Of a stretch of 64,000 bases of DNA, positions 24,761 through 33,594 are shown piece by piece. Made by a program: the position numbers and the translations under genes. The stretch is from Pseudomonadota bacterium. GTDB lineage: Bacteria > Myxococcota_A > Polyangia > Haliangiales > Haliangiaceae. The notes beneath the pieces were generated by a model. It was not told where the DNA came from. It saw only the letters and a program-made list of their open reading frames with translations, and ran no database searches. Each line of letters opens with the position of its first letter. Position 1 is the stretch's first letter. Location of the stretch: NCBI GenBank assembly GCA_026387715.1, contig JAPLLF010001132.1, forward strand, positions 1 through 64,000, in the 5' to 3' direction.

Positions 24761-26122
24761 TCAACACTCGATGATGTTCACGGCGAGCCCGCCACGCGCG
24801 GTCTCCTTGTACTTGCTGCTCATGTCGGCGCCCGTCCGCCACATCGTCCGGATCACCTTGTCGAGCGACACCTTGTGCGTGCCGTCGCCCTGGAGCGCGA
24901 GCCGCGCGGCGTTGATGCCCTTCACCGCGCCCATCGCGTTGCGCTCGATGCACGGCACCTGCACGAGCCCGCCGATCGGATCGCAGGTGAGCCCGAGGTT
25001 GTGCTCCATCCCGATCTCCGCCGCGTTCTCGACCTGCGCCGGCGTCCCGCCGAGCACCTCGGCGAGCGCCCCCGCGGCCATCGAGCACGCGACGCCGACC
25101 TCTCCCTGACAGCCGACCTCGGCGCCGCTGATCGACGCGTTCTTCTTGTACAGCGCGCCGATCGCCGCGGCGGTGAGCAGGAAGCGCAGCGTGCCCTCGT
25201 CGTCGGCGCCCGGGACGAAGCGCCGGTAGTACATCAGCACCGCGGGGATGATGCCCGCCGCGCCGTTGGTCGGCGCGGTGACCACGCGCCCACCCGCGGC
25301 GTTCTCCTCGTTGACCGCGAGCGCGAACAGGTTCACCCAGTCCATGATCACCAGCGGATCGTGCTGCGCGGTCGCGTCGACCTTCAACCGGCGATGGAGC
25401 GCCGCCGCGCGCCGCTTCACCTTGAGCCCCCCCGGCAAGATGCCCTCGCGCTCGCAGCCGCGCTTCACGCACGCCTCCATCGCCGCCCAGATCTCCATCA
25501 CGCGCGCACGGATGTCCGCCTCGGGCGCGAACGTCTTCTCGTTCTCGAGCATCAGCGTCGACAGCCCGAGGCCGTGCTCCGCCGCGTGCGCGAGCAGGTC
25601 GGCCCCGCTGTCGAACGGATACGGCACCGGCGGCCGCGCCTCGGGTGGCGCGCCGTCCGCGGCGACGCCCGTGTCGTCGACGACGAACCCGCCGCCGATC
25701 GAGTAGTAGATCTTCTCGACGGTCCCGGCCGCGCCGGTCGCGGTGAACCGCATGCCGTTGGCGTGCAGCGGGAGCTTGTCGCGCCGATGGAAGATCAGCT
25801 GGGTCGACACGTCGAGCCCGACCTCGAGCCGGCCGAGCAGCGTGATGCGCTTGGTGCGCTCGACGGCGGCGACCCGTCCCGCGATCGAGTCGACGTCGAC
25901 GGTCGCCGGATCCTCGCCCTCGAGCCCGAGCACGATCGCCTTGTCGGTGCCGTGCCCGCGCCCGGTGAACCCGAGCGAGCCGAACAGCTCGATCTTGAGG
26001 TGGGTCGGCTGTCCGTCGATCACGTGCGCGGCGAAGCGCTTCGCCGCCCGCATGGGGCCCACCGTGTGGGAGCTCGACGGCCCGATGCCGATCTTGAAGA
26101 TGTCGAAGACGCTGATGTGCAT
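24761..26122 (-). CDS. sdaA: L-serine ammonia-lyase, single-chain [4Fe-4S] type
   Basis: The 453-residue enzyme starts [22 protein letters not shown], which is diagnostic of the beta domain, and contains the alpha-domain iron-sulfur cysteines near 338, 380 and 391 ([27 protein letters not shown]). It deaminates L-serine to pyruvate and ammonia and is oxygen-sensitive. The end [21 protein letters not shown] is typical, including the terminal Cys that can occupy the cluster. It follows serA after 4 bp on the same strand, so synthesis and breakdown of serine are encoded on one transcript. Confidence 0.95.
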   Translation of the reverse strand: MHISVFDIFKIGIGPSSSHTVGPMRAAKRFAAHVIDGQPTHLKIELFGSLGFTGRGHGTDKAIVLGLEGEDPATVDVDSIAGRVAAVERTKRITLLGRLEVGLDVSTQLIFHRRDKLPLHANGMRFTATGAAGTVEKIYYSIGGGFVVDDTGVAADGAPPEARPPVPYPFDSGADLLAHAAEHGLGLSTLMLENEKTFAPEADIRARVMEIWAAMEACVKRGCEREGILPGGLKVKRRAAALHRRLKVDATAQHDPLVIMDWVNLFALAVNEENAAGGRVVTAPTNGAAGIIPAVLMYYRRFVPGADDEGTLRFLLTAAAIGALYKKNASISGAEVGCQGEVGVACSMAAGALAEVLGGTPAQVENAAEIGMEHNLGLTCDPIGGLVQVPCIERNAMGAVKGINAARLALQGDGTHKVSLDKVIRTMWRTGADMSSKYKETARGGLAVNIIEC

Positions 26123-26126
26123 CAGA

Positions 26127-27350
26127 TCAGAACAGGATCCGCGTGCGGATATTCGTCTCGAGCGCGGCGACCGCCTTGCGGACGTCCTGCGAGACGTCGT
26201 GGTCGAGATCCATGATCAGGTAGCCGATGTCCTGATCGGTCGCGAGCAGCTGGGCGCGGATGTTGGCGCTCATGTCGGAGACGATCTTGTTGATGTCGCG
26301 GAGCACGCCCGGCACGTTCTTGTGGACGTTGAGCAGGCGGTGCGTGCCCTTGGTGACCGGCAGCTCGACCTGCGGGAAGTTCACCGACGCGGTCGTCGCG
26401 CCGGTGTTGATGAACTTGATGAGCGAGGCCGAGACCTCCGCCCCGATCGCCTCCTGGGCCTCCTCGGTCGAACCGCCGATGTGCGGCGTGACGATCACGT
26501 TGGGCAGGTTGCGCAGCGGCGAGCTGAAGCCGTCGCTGTTGGTCTCCGGCTCCTCGGGATAGACGTCGACGGCCGCGCCGTTGATGTGGCCGCGCTTGAT
26601 CGCGTCCGCCAGCGCGTCGATCACCACGACGGTGCCGCGGCTCGCGTTGAGCAGGCAGGCGCCCGGCTTCATCAGCGCCAGCTCCTCGGCGCCGATCATG
26701 TTCTTCGTCGACGGCGTCTCCGGAACGTGCAGCGTCACGAAGTCGCTCTGCGCGAGCAGCTCGGCGAGCTTGGCCGGGCGGTTGTTGCCCATCGGCAGCT
26801 TCGCGAGCACGTCGTAGAACAGCACGCGCATGCCGAACGCCTCGGCGAGCACGCCGACCTGGCTGCCGATGTGGCCGTAGCCGACGATGCCGAGCGTGTG
26901 ACCGCGCACCTCGTGGCTGCCGACGGCGACCTTGCGCCAGCGACCCTCGTGGACCTCGCGCGAGCGATCGCCGAGGTGACGCGACAGCATCACGATCTCG
27001 GCGATGATCAGCTCGGCGACCGAGCGCGTGTTCGAGAACGGCGCGTTGAACACCGGGATCCCGTGCTGGGTGGCCGCGCGCAGCCGCACCTGGTTGGTGC
27101 CGATGCAGAACGCGCCGACCGACAGCAACCGACGCCCGGCGGCGAGCACCGCCTCGGTCACCTGCGTCTTGCTGCGGATGCCCAGGATGTGCGCGTCCGC
27201 GACGCGTTGTACGAGCTCGGCCTCGGGGAGGGCGCCCTTGACGGCCTCCACCTGGAAGCCCTCGGCGGCGAACGCCTCGGTCGCGATGGGATGGATGCCC
27301 TCCAGGAGGAGGATCTTGATTTCGGTCTTCGGGAACGACGTAGCGGTCAT
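26127..27350 (-). CDS. serA: D-3-phosphoglycerate dehydrogenase
   Basis: From ATG 27350 the product has 407 residues, close to the 410 of the enterobacterial type. NAD-binding [13 protein letters not shown], the catalytic Arg in NASRGTVV, Glu in VYPEEPETN and His in [13 protein letters not shown] are all present, and an ACT domain ([21 protein letters not shown]) closes the protein, so feedback inhibition by serine is likely. The reaction is the first committed step of serine synthesis. Its start overlaps the stop of the metallopeptidase gene by 4 nt; a start further upstream lacks homology. Confidence 0.95.
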   Translation of the reverse strand: MTATSFPKTEIKILLLEGIHPIATEAFAAEGFQVEAVKGALPEAELVQRVADAHILGIRSKTQVTEAVLAAGRRLLSVGAFCIGTNQVRLRAATQHGIPVFNAPFSNTRSVAELIIAEIVMLSRHLGDRSREVHEGRWRKVAVGSHEVRGHTLGIVGYGHIGSQVGVLAEAFGMRVLFYDVLAKLPMGNNRPAKLAELLAQSDFVTLHVPETPSTKNMIGAEELALMKPGACLLNASRGTVVVIDALADAIKRGHINGAAVDVYPEEPETNSDGFSSPLRNLPNVIVTPHIGGSTEEAQEAIGAEVSASLIKFINTGATTASVNFPQVELPVTKGTHRLLNVHKNVPGVLRDINKIVSDMSANIRAQLLATDQDIGYLIMDLDHDVSQDVRKAVAALETNIRTRILF

Positions 27351-28243
27351 GGGGACTCCACAGAGAACGTGTCGCAAGCATCGAGGCTTCCGGAATCGAA
27401 GCCCCGTCGGAACCACTTCACGCGTTGCGCGGACGAGCCATGCGTCCACGTCTCGGAGTTGACGTCGACGCCTGCCTGCTTCTGCAGGCGATCGTCGCCG
27501 ATCGCCTGCGCGGCGACGATCGCCGACTCGAGATCATCGACCTCGAGCAGCTTCTTGCCCTTGGCCGCGTTGCCCCACACGCCGGCGTAGCAGTCGGCCT
27601 GGAGCTCGATGCGCACCGACGCCGCGTTCTTCGCGGCCTTGCCGCCGCCGTTGCCCTTCACCAGGTGCGCGGCCTGGGCGTCGGCGTCGAGCAGGTTCTG
27701 CACGTGGTGCCCGATCTCGTGCGCGAGGACGTAGGCCTGCGCGAACCGACCCGGCGCGCCGAACCGATCGCTCAGCTCGCGGAAGAACGACAGATCGATG
27801 TACGCCTGCGCGTCGCCGGGGCAGTAGAACGGCCCGATCGCCGACGACGAGCGCCCGCACGCGGTGTCGATCGAGTTGGCGAACACGTAGAGCTTCGCGC
27901 GCGGGTACGGCTTGCCCGCCGCGGCGAACTTCGCCTCGAAGGCGTCCTGGATGTCCTTCATCACGAAGCGGATGTAGTCGACGTCCTCGGCGTGCGGATC
28001 GAGGCCCACCGGGGGCGTAGGTCCCGTGGGCTTCGGCGTCGGCTGCGAGGTCGTCGTCGTCGATCCGCCGAGCAGCGACGAGACGTCGACGCCGGTCGCC
28101 TTGGCGATCACGAAGATGATGAGCAACGTGACGACGCTGCCGCCGCCGAGCTTCGCGCCGCCGCTGAGCCCGCCGCCGCTGGCACCACCGGCACCACGAA
28201 CGTCGACGACGTCATCGTTCTTCGTGCCGCGGGTCCACTTCAC
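27347..28243 (-). CDS. Neutral zinc metallopeptidase, YpfJ-like
   Basis: The 298-residue protein has a glycine-rich N-terminus, one transmembrane segment (SVVTLLIIFVIAKATGV, about residues 36-52), and a domain with LAHEIGHHVQ providing the HExxH zinc site and ELQADCYAGVWGN supplying the downstream ligand. Cysteines in TACGRSSSAIGPFYCP likely form a disulfide, which places the domain outside the cytoplasm. Family function is poorly known. GTG 28243 lies 6 nt after TAGCCT. It heads the operon with serA and sdaA. Confidence 0.9.
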   Translation of the reverse strand: MKWTRGTKNDDVVDVRGAGGASGGGLSGGAKLGGGSVVTLLIIFVIAKATGVDVSSLLGGSTTTTSQPTPKPTGPTPPVGLDPHAEDVDYIRFVMKDIQDAFEAKFAAAGKPYPRAKLYVFANSIDTACGRSSSAIGPFYCPGDAQAYIDLSFFRELSDRFGAPGRFAQAYVLAHEIGHHVQNLLDADAQAAHLVKGNGGGKAAKNAASVRIELQADCYAGVWGNAAKGKKLLEVDDLESAIVAAQAIGDDRLQKQAGVDVNSETWTHGSSAQRVKWFRRGFDSGSLDACDTFSVESP

Positions 28244-28308
28244 GAGGTCAGGCTACTACACTCCGGTCCATGCCACCGTGGGCCCGCGACGGCGGACCCT
28301 GGGTGCTC

Positions 28309-28854
28309 TCAAAAGAAGTAGTAGTGGACGCCGGCCGACGCCGTCGGCAGGCCGATCGTCCCGTTGCCGGCGCCCAGCCCGATGCCCTGACCGTCGAACG
28401 AGAAGCCGTTGGCGTCGAGCGCCCCGAGCACGAGCCCGGCGGTGAAGCTCAGCGCGACGTTGGACGCGACGAACACGCGGATCTGCACGCTCGGCTCGAT
28501 GAACAGGTGGGTCGCGCGGTTGCCAGGATCGGCCATGGTCGGATCCGGAAGGCTCGCGATTCCCAGGCCGAGGCCCGCGCCGAAGTCGGACATCGCGGTC
28601 TGGTGCAGGTGATAGAAGAACCGCCCGCCGAGCGAGAAGAAGTGGTTGTTGTCGCCGTCGCTGTCCGAGAAGCTGAAGAACCCGCCGACGTGGAACTGGC
28701 CGGCGTCGTAGTTCGCCGACACCCCACCGGCCTCGCCGTTGATCTGGCGCTCGACGCCGACGCCGATGGACCCCGATTGGCCACCGGCCGAGGCGGTCGC
28801 GGACGTCGCGAGAATCATTGCTGCGATGAGGAGGTTCGTCTTCATGCGTCGCAT
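28309..28854 (-). CDS. Outer-membrane beta-barrel-like protein
   Basis: A 181-residue protein with a signal peptide (MRRMKTNLLIAAMILATSATASA) and a mature part of alternating beta-strands with many Gly and aromatic residues, ending in HYYFF; a C-terminal Phe is typical of BAM-assembled outer-membrane proteins. It has about eight predicted strands. ATG 28854 gives the basic N-region and a GGGGA ribosome-binding stretch; ATG 28845 is an alternative. The ligand or role is unknown. Confidence 0.75.
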   Translation of the reverse strand: MRRMKTNLLIAAMILATSATASAGGQSGSIGVGVERQINGEAGGVSANYDAGQFHVGGFFSFSDSDGDNNHFFSLGGRFFYHLHQTAMSDFGAGLGLGIASLPDPTMADPGNRATHLFIEPSVQIRVFVASNVALSFTAGLVLGALDANGFSFDGQGIGLGAGNGTIGLPTASAGVHYYFF

Positions 28855-28906
28855 GTGAACCGAAGATCCCCTGACAAGCAAGCGCACGCCAGCTAGGGTA
28901 GCAGCG

Positions 28907-29923
28907 GTGTTGTCACCCGATCTCCAGCTGCGCGAGCTCGATCCGCGGCAGTGGGCGAACTGGTGGCGCCTGCTCGTGCCGCCGCGCGTGCTCGATCGAT
29001 CGTCGTCGGGGCCGCGCTGGGCGCTGGTCGTGCTCGACGACGGCCTGCCGATCAAGGTGATCACGAGCGGCGTCGGCGCGCTCGTGCCGATCCCGGCGCT
29101 CGCGCCGATCGATCCGACCACCCCCGGGCTCGCCGCGTGGGCGCGGCAGCTCGACGTCGCCGCGGTGATCGCCGTCGAGCGCACGCTGATCGGCGCGCTG
29201 TCGGCGGAGATCGAGGCCGCGCTGTCGCTCGACCAGGACTACGCCGCGCAGGGGATCATCGCGCTACGCGCGCTCAAGCGGTGGGCCGGCAAGGGGCTGT
29301 GGACCGAGCCGCCGTTGCTCGACGTGCTGCCCACCCCGTCGTACGAGGGGCTCCAGCGCACGTTCGACCTGCTCGTCCCCGATCGCTCGGCGCTGCTGGC
29401 GTACGTGATCGACGACGATCGCGCGCGCATCCACAGCTCGATCATCGCGGTCAAGCAGGCCGGCGACGTGACGGTCGTGGCGACCCATCGCGCGCTCGTC
29501 GATCTCGTCCCCGAGGCGACGTTTTCGCGCACGTGGGACACGACCGGCTACAAGCGCGTGCTCGACGCCGTCGAGGATCGGTTCGCGAAGCCATCGATCG
29601 GCGTGTTCCTCGAGCGGGCGGCGGTGCAGCGCATCATCACCGGCCCGAGCGATCAGTTCGCCCGCGAGCTCAACGCCAAGCACGTGATCATCGAGCCATC
29701 GCCCGCGTGGCTGCTCGGGCTCGTCGGTGGCGCGACGATCGCGGCGATGGCCGGCCGCGCCGCGCGCGGGTTCGCGGCGATGCTGCCGCAGGGCACGCGC
29801 GACCGCGCGGCGGCGATGGCGCAGCGCGCCGGGACCGCGCTCAAGGAGTCGGGGCCGTTCGCGCAGCTCGGCTTCGATCCGCTCGAGCTGTGGTCACGGC
29901 TGCGGCACTTCTATCGCGCCTGA
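28907..29923 (+). CDS. Hypothetical protein with hydrophobic C-terminal segment
   Basis: A 338-residue product whose start GTG 28907 lies 7 nt after TAGGGT. No family is recognised. The N-terminal 260 residues look globular, with alternating helices and strands (WALVVLDDGLPIKVITSG; LLAYVIDDDRARIHSSIIAVKQAGDV). A hydrophobic stretch, WLLGLVGGATIAAMAG at about 268-283, may be a membrane anchor. The last residues (FDPLELWSRLRHFYRA) are aromatic and basic. Its final 30 bp overlap the convergent acetyltransferase gene. Confidence 0.6.
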   Translation: MLSPDLQLRELDPRQWANWWRLLVPPRVLDRSSSGPRWALVVLDDGLPIKVITSGVGALVPIPALAPIDPTTPGLAAWARQLDVAAVIAVERTLIGALSAEIEAALSLDQDYAAQGIIALRALKRWAGKGLWTEPPLLDVLPTPSYEGLQRTFDLLVPDRSALLAYVIDDDRARIHSSIIAVKQAGDVTVVATHRALVDLVPEATFSRTWDTTGYKRVLDAVEDRFAKPSIGVFLERAAVQRIITGPSDQFARELNAKHVIIEPSPAWLLGLVGGATIAAMAGRAARGFAAMLPQGTRDRAAAMAQRAGTALKESGPFAQLGFDPLELWSRLRHFYRA

Positions 29924-30454
29924 CCCGTCGTCGGGCCGCGGCTCGCCACAGCGCGCGCACCGCGCCGCGGTCATCGACTCGCCGCACCGGCACGCGGTGC
30001 CGATCCTGCGGGCCGGCGTGCCGACGACGATCGCGTGCGCGGACACGTCACGCGTGACGACCGCGCCCGCGCCGACCAGCGCGTACGCGCCGATCGTCAC
30101 CCCACAGACGATCGTCGCGTTCGCGCCGATCGACGCCCCGCGCCCGATCGTCGTCGCCGCGTACGCCTTGCGGGCGACGTGCGCGCGCGGGTGCGTGATG
30201 TTGGTGAACACGCACGACGGGCCGAGGAAGACGTCGTCCGCGAGCGTGACCCCGTCGTAGATCGACACGTGGTTCTGGATCCGGCAGCCCGCGCCGACCC
30301 GGACGGTGCCGGCCACGTAGCAGCCCTGCGCGATCATCGTGCGCGCGCCGATCACCGCGCCGGCGACCACGTGCGTCCAGTGCCAGATCCGGACGTCGTC
30401 GCCGAGCGTCACCCCGTCGTCGACGATGGCCGTGGGGTCGATGTGAATGGGCAC
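29894..30454 (-). CDS. Left-handed beta-helix N-acetyltransferase with C-terminal zinc ribbon
   Basis: From GTG 30454 the 186-residue protein is made of hexapeptide repeats (IDPTAIVDDGVTLGDDVRIWHWTHV, VRVGAGCRIQNHVSIYDGVTLADDVFLGPSCVF) resembling the WlbB/WbpD-type enzymes that acetylate amino-uronic acids for surface glycans. After residue 150 a CxC-x8-CxxC cluster (CRCGES...CARCGEP) is appended, which is not normal for the family and suggests a zinc ribbon. The start lies 7 nt after TATATG. It shares a 24-bp divergent region with the methyltransferase gene. Confidence 0.78.
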   Translation of the reverse strand: MPIHIDPTAIVDDGVTLGDDVRIWHWTHVVAGAVIGARTMIAQGCYVAGTVRVGAGCRIQNHVSIYDGVTLADDVFLGPSCVFTNITHPRAHVARKAYAATTIGRGASIGANATIVCGVTIGAYALVGAGAVVTRDVSAHAIVVGTPARRIGTACRCGESMTAARCARCGEPRPDDGSGAIEVPQP

Positions 30455-30461
30455 GCCCGAC

Positions 30462-30471
30462 CATATATGAT
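30462..30471. promoter_or_regulatory. Overlapping divergent −10 hexamers
   Basis: On the minus strand TATATG (30467-30462) lies 7 nt before GTG 30454; on the plus strand TATGAT (30466-30471) lies 7 nt before GTG 30479. The two hexamers share bases, so RNA polymerase can use only one direction at a time. Confidence 0.55.
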
Positions 30472-30478
30472 CTGCCCC

Positions 30479-31363
30479 GTGCCGAAACGTCCACCCCGCG
30501 TCGTCGAGGAGCTCGCGATCCCCGCGGATCTGCAGGGCCCCGGGCCGACCCGCGCGCACCACGACGCGCGCGGCTCGCTGTGGCACGCCGACGCGCTGAC
30601 CCTGCTCGCGACGATCCCCGACGGCAGCGTCGATCTCGTGGTCACCGATCCGCCGTACGCGATCGCGAAGGCCGCGTGGGACGAGTTCGAGTCGCTCGAG
30701 GTGTACGTCGACTGGTGCGACACCTGGCTCGCGGAGGTCGCGCGCGTGCTCGCGCCCCACGGCTCGGCGTACGTGTGTGGCTTCTCGGAGATCCTCGCCG
30801 ACGTCAAGGCGCGCAGCGCGAAGCGGTTCGCGTCGTGTCGCTGGTTGGTCTGGTACTACCGCAACAAGGCCAACCTCGGGCGCGACTGGGGCCGCTCGCA
30901 CGAGTCGATCATCCACCTGCGCGGCGATCGCGCGAAGCTCGACATCGACGCGGTGCGCATCCCGTACAACGGGCACACGACCAAGTATCCGGCGCGCATC
31001 CAGGCGGTGTCGTCGCAGTACGGCGGCGCGAAGGCAAAGCGCGACACCTGGGAGCCGAACCCGCTGGGCGCCAAGCCGCGCGACGTCTTCGAGATCCCCG
31101 TGCTGTGCAACGGCATGGAGGAGAAGACCGCGCACGTGACGCAGAAGCCCGAGGCGCTGATCGAGAAGCTCGTGCTGGCGTCGAGCGCGCCCGGCCAGCT
31201 CGTCGTCGATCCGTTCGTCGGCTCGGGCACGACCGCGGTGGTCGCCGAGCGCCTCGGGCGACGCTGGCTCGCCGGCGACGCCGATCCGCGGTTCGTCGGC
31301 CTCGCGCGCGCCCGCCTCGCCCGCGGCCAGCCGATCGCGCCCGCGCGCAAACCGGCCGGCTAG
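30479..31363 (+). CDS. Orphan beta-class DNA methyltransferase
   Basis: The 294-residue enzyme has VVTDPPYAIAKAAWDEF as the catalytic motif near residue 58 and VVDPFVGSGTTAVVAERLGRRW as the SAM-binding motif near residue 240, the beta-class order. TQKPEALIEKLV is also typical. It should make N4-methylcytosine or N6-methyladenine in a short site. GTG 30479 is chosen because TATGAT sits 7 nt before it; ATG 30467 would add MICP. There is no nuclease neighbour, so it looks like an orphan or regulatory methylase. Its stop overlaps the helicase stop by 4 nt, convergently. Confidence 0.85.
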   Translation: MPKRPPRVVEELAIPADLQGPGPTRAHHDARGSLWHADALTLLATIPDGSVDLVVTDPPYAIAKAAWDEFESLEVYVDWCDTWLAEVARVLAPHGSAYVCGFSEILADVKARSAKRFASCRWLVWYYRNKANLGRDWGRSHESIIHLRGDRAKLDIDAVRIPYNGHTTKYPARIQAVSSQYGGAKAKRDTWEPNPLGAKPRDVFEIPVLCNGMEEKTAHVTQKPEALIEKLVLASSAPGQLVVDPFVGSGTTAVVAERLGRRWLAGDADPRFVGLARARLARGQPIAPARKPAG

Positions 31364-33537
31364 TCGTCGAGGGCGAGGTTCGCGAAGAAGTCCCGCACCT
31401 CGTCGACGGGCACCTTCTGCTTCATCTCCTGGCCGAGGTCGCGCACCTCGAGCAGCTCGTCGGGGACCTCGAGCAAGAACCGCGAGGGCGTACGCGGCAT
31501 CGTGCGGCCGCGCGAGACCCGCGTGCACGCGCGCGTCAGGTACAGCTTGCGCTGCGCCCGCGTGATGCCGACGTAGCACAGCCGGCGCTCCTCGCTGATG
31601 TCGGTCGCGTGATCGGCGTCGGAGACGTCGGACGCCTGCGGCTGCAGCGTGCGGATGTGGGGCAGCAGCTCCTCCTCGAGGCCGATCATGAAGCACACCG
31701 GGAACTCGAGGCCCTTGGCGCCGTGCAGCGTCGTCAGCACGACGCGCTCGCCGCCCTCCTCGCGCTCCTCGCTGGTCTCGAGCGACAGCTGCCGGAGGTA
31801 CTCGGCGATCGCCTCGCGCGCGCTCTTCTTCGCCTTCTTGTCGCCCGGCAGCGCGCCCTTGAGCTTGTCGACGAAGCGCTGCAGCGAGCCGAGCAGGCCC
31901 TCGACGTTGTCGATCCGGCGCTGCGCGGCCGACAGGCTGGTCGACGCCTCCTTGAGGTCGTCGTAGAGCCGGATGTCCTCGATCAGCGTCCGCGTCGCGG
32001 CGACGAGATCGTCGCCGGCGGTGATCGCCGCGCCGAGCTCGCCGATCACGTGCACGAGCTCCTGGATGCCGTTGCGCGTCGCGCCCTTGACGTCGACGCC
32101 GTCGATCGGCGCGCCGCTGGCCTCGTCGTCGTCGATCAGCGCGCTCGGATCGTTGGGATCGGCGAACCCGGGCAGCGACGAGTTGCCGGCGGCGAGCGCC
32201 CCGCGCAGCGCGTCCCACAACGTCCCGTGCTTGGCGCTCGCGACGTTGACGAGCTTCTCGATGGTGGTCGCGCCGATCCCGCGCGCGGGGTAGTTGATGA
32301 TCCGCCGGAGCGCGAGCTCGTCGCGCGGGTTGAGCGCGACGCGCAGGTACGCGATGAGGTCCTTGACCTCCTTGCGCTCGAAGAACTGCTGGCCGCCGTA
32401 CATCACGTACGGGACCTCGTTGGTGCGCAGCTCCTCCTCGAGCACCTTGCTCTGGATGTTCGAGCGATACATCACCGCGATGTCGGACCACCGCCGCCCG
32501 TCCTTGACGAGCTTCCTGATCTCGAGCGCGATCCACTGCGCCTCGTCCTCGGCGGTGGGCGCGACGGCGTGGGTGATCACCTCGCCCTCGCCGACCTGCG
32601 ACCACAGCTCCTTGCCGTGGCGATGCTTGTTGTTCGCGATCACGGTGTTCGCGGCGGCGAGGATCGTCTTGGTCGAGCGGTAGTTCTGCTCGAGCTTGAC
32701 GACCTTGGCGCCGGCGAACAGCTCGGCGAACCGCAGGATGATCGTCGGGTCGGCGCCGCGCCAGCTGTAGATCGACTGGTCGTCGTCACCGACGACGGTC
32801 AGGTTCATGTGCGCGCTGACCAGGTGGCGCACGAGCGCCAGCTGCGCGGAGTTGGTGTCCTGGAACTCGTCGACCAGCACGTACTCGAACCGCTCGGCCC
32901 ACCGCTTGGCGACCTCGGGATCGCGCTGGAACAGCCGCACCGGCTCGACGATCAGATCGTCGAAGTCGAACGCGGCGCACGCCCGCAGCATCTCCTGGTA
33001 CTTGGGGTACGCCAGCGCCGTGATCCCGTCGTAGTCGTCGGCGGGGTTGCCCGCGTAGTCCTCGGGCGACACGAACGCGTTCTTCGCGAGCGAGATCCGC
33101 GCCATGATCGCCTTGACGTCGTACTTGCGCTCGCCGTCGCGGCTCATGTCCTTGATCGAGCGGATCGCCTCGCGCAGCACGCCCATCTGATCGGCCGCGT
33201 CGTAGATCGTGAAGCCGCGCGGCAGGCCGAGGGCGCGGCGCTCGGTCTTGAGGATCTGCAGCCCGAGCGCGTGGAACGTGCCGATCGTCAGGCCCTGGGC
33301 GACCGCCCTGTCACCGACGAGGTGGCCGATGCGCTCGCGCATCTCGGCGGCGGCCTTGTTGGTGAACGTCATCGCGCAGATCGAGCGCGACGGGCAGCCC
33401 TGCTCGACGAGGTGCGCGATGCGGAACGTGATCACGCGGGTCTTGCCCGAGCCGGCCCCCGCGAGCACGAGGATCGGGCCGGTCCCGTGACCCGCCGCTT
33501 CGCGCTGCGGCGCATTGAGCTTGCTCAGGTCGACCAC
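31360..33537 (-). CDS. UvrD/Rep/PcrA-type superfamily 1A DNA helicase
   Basis: The 725-residue helicase begins LNAPQREAA (Q motif) and AGAGSGKTRVI (Walker A), with later motifs TFTNKAAAEMRERI, TFHALGLQIL, LVDEFQDTN (Walker B), VVGDDDQSIYSWRGA, QNYRST, TTLHGAKGLEFPV and RLCYVGITRAQRKLYL. It should unwind DNA 3' to 5' in repair or replication restart. The central 2B region is acidic and longer than in E. coli UvrD. A nuclease domain is absent. The upstream gap to the HExxH gene is 53 bp. Confidence 0.93.
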   Translation of the reverse strand: MVDLSKLNAPQREAAGHGTGPILVLAGAGSGKTRVITFRIAHLVEQGCPSRSICAMTFTNKAAAEMRERIGHLVGDRAVAQGLTIGTFHALGLQILKTERRALGLPRGFTIYDAADQMGVLREAIRSIKDMSRDGERKYDVKAIMARISLAKNAFVSPEDYAGNPADDYDGITALAYPKYQEMLRACAAFDFDDLIVEPVRLFQRDPEVAKRWAERFEYVLVDEFQDTNSAQLALVRHLVSAHMNLTVVGDDDQSIYSWRGADPTIILRFAELFAGAKVVKLEQNYRSTKTILAAANTVIANNKHRHGKELWSQVGEGEVITHAVAPTAEDEAQWIALEIRKLVKDGRRWSDIAVMYRSNIQSKVLEEELRTNEVPYVMYGGQQFFERKEVKDLIAYLRVALNPRDELALRRIINYPARGIGATTIEKLVNVASAKHGTLWDALRGALAAGNSSLPGFADPNDPSALIDDDEASGAPIDGVDVKGATRNGIQELVHVIGELGAAITAGDDLVAATRTLIEDIRLYDDLKEASTSLSAAQRRIDNVEGLLGSLQRFVDKLKGALPGDKKAKKSAREAIAEYLRQLSLETSEEREEGGERVVLTTLHGAKGLEFPVCFMIGLEEELLPHIRTLQPQASDVSDADHATDISEERRLCYVGITRAQRKLYLTRACTRVSRGRTMPRTPSRFLLEVPDELLEVRDLGQEMKQKVPVDEVRDFFANLALDD

Positions 33538-33567
33538 GGCGGCCCCGGACGCTACTACAGTGGTGTC

Positions 33568-33594
33568 GTGGCCAGCAAAGCGAGCCCGTGGTGA
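33568..33594 (+). CDS. Putative 8-codon leaderless mini-ORF
   Basis: GTG 33568 lies 6 nt after TACAGT (33556-33561). The frame encodes VASKASPW and ends in TGA at 33592-33594, which overlaps GTG 33591 of the next gene as GTGA. It fits a leader ORF that delivers ribosomes to the downstream start. Expression is not shown. Confidence 0.4.
   Translation: MASKASPW

Noticed and set aside
24761-26122. Possible split of serine dehydratase into alpha and beta genes
   Set aside because: A single uninterrupted frame contains both domains and all cluster cysteines.
27488-27522. GGCGATCGTCGCC and GGCGACGATCGCC inverted repeats
   Set aside because: They lie within the metallopeptidase coding sequence and encode an ordinary helix; codon choice explains them and there is no T tract.
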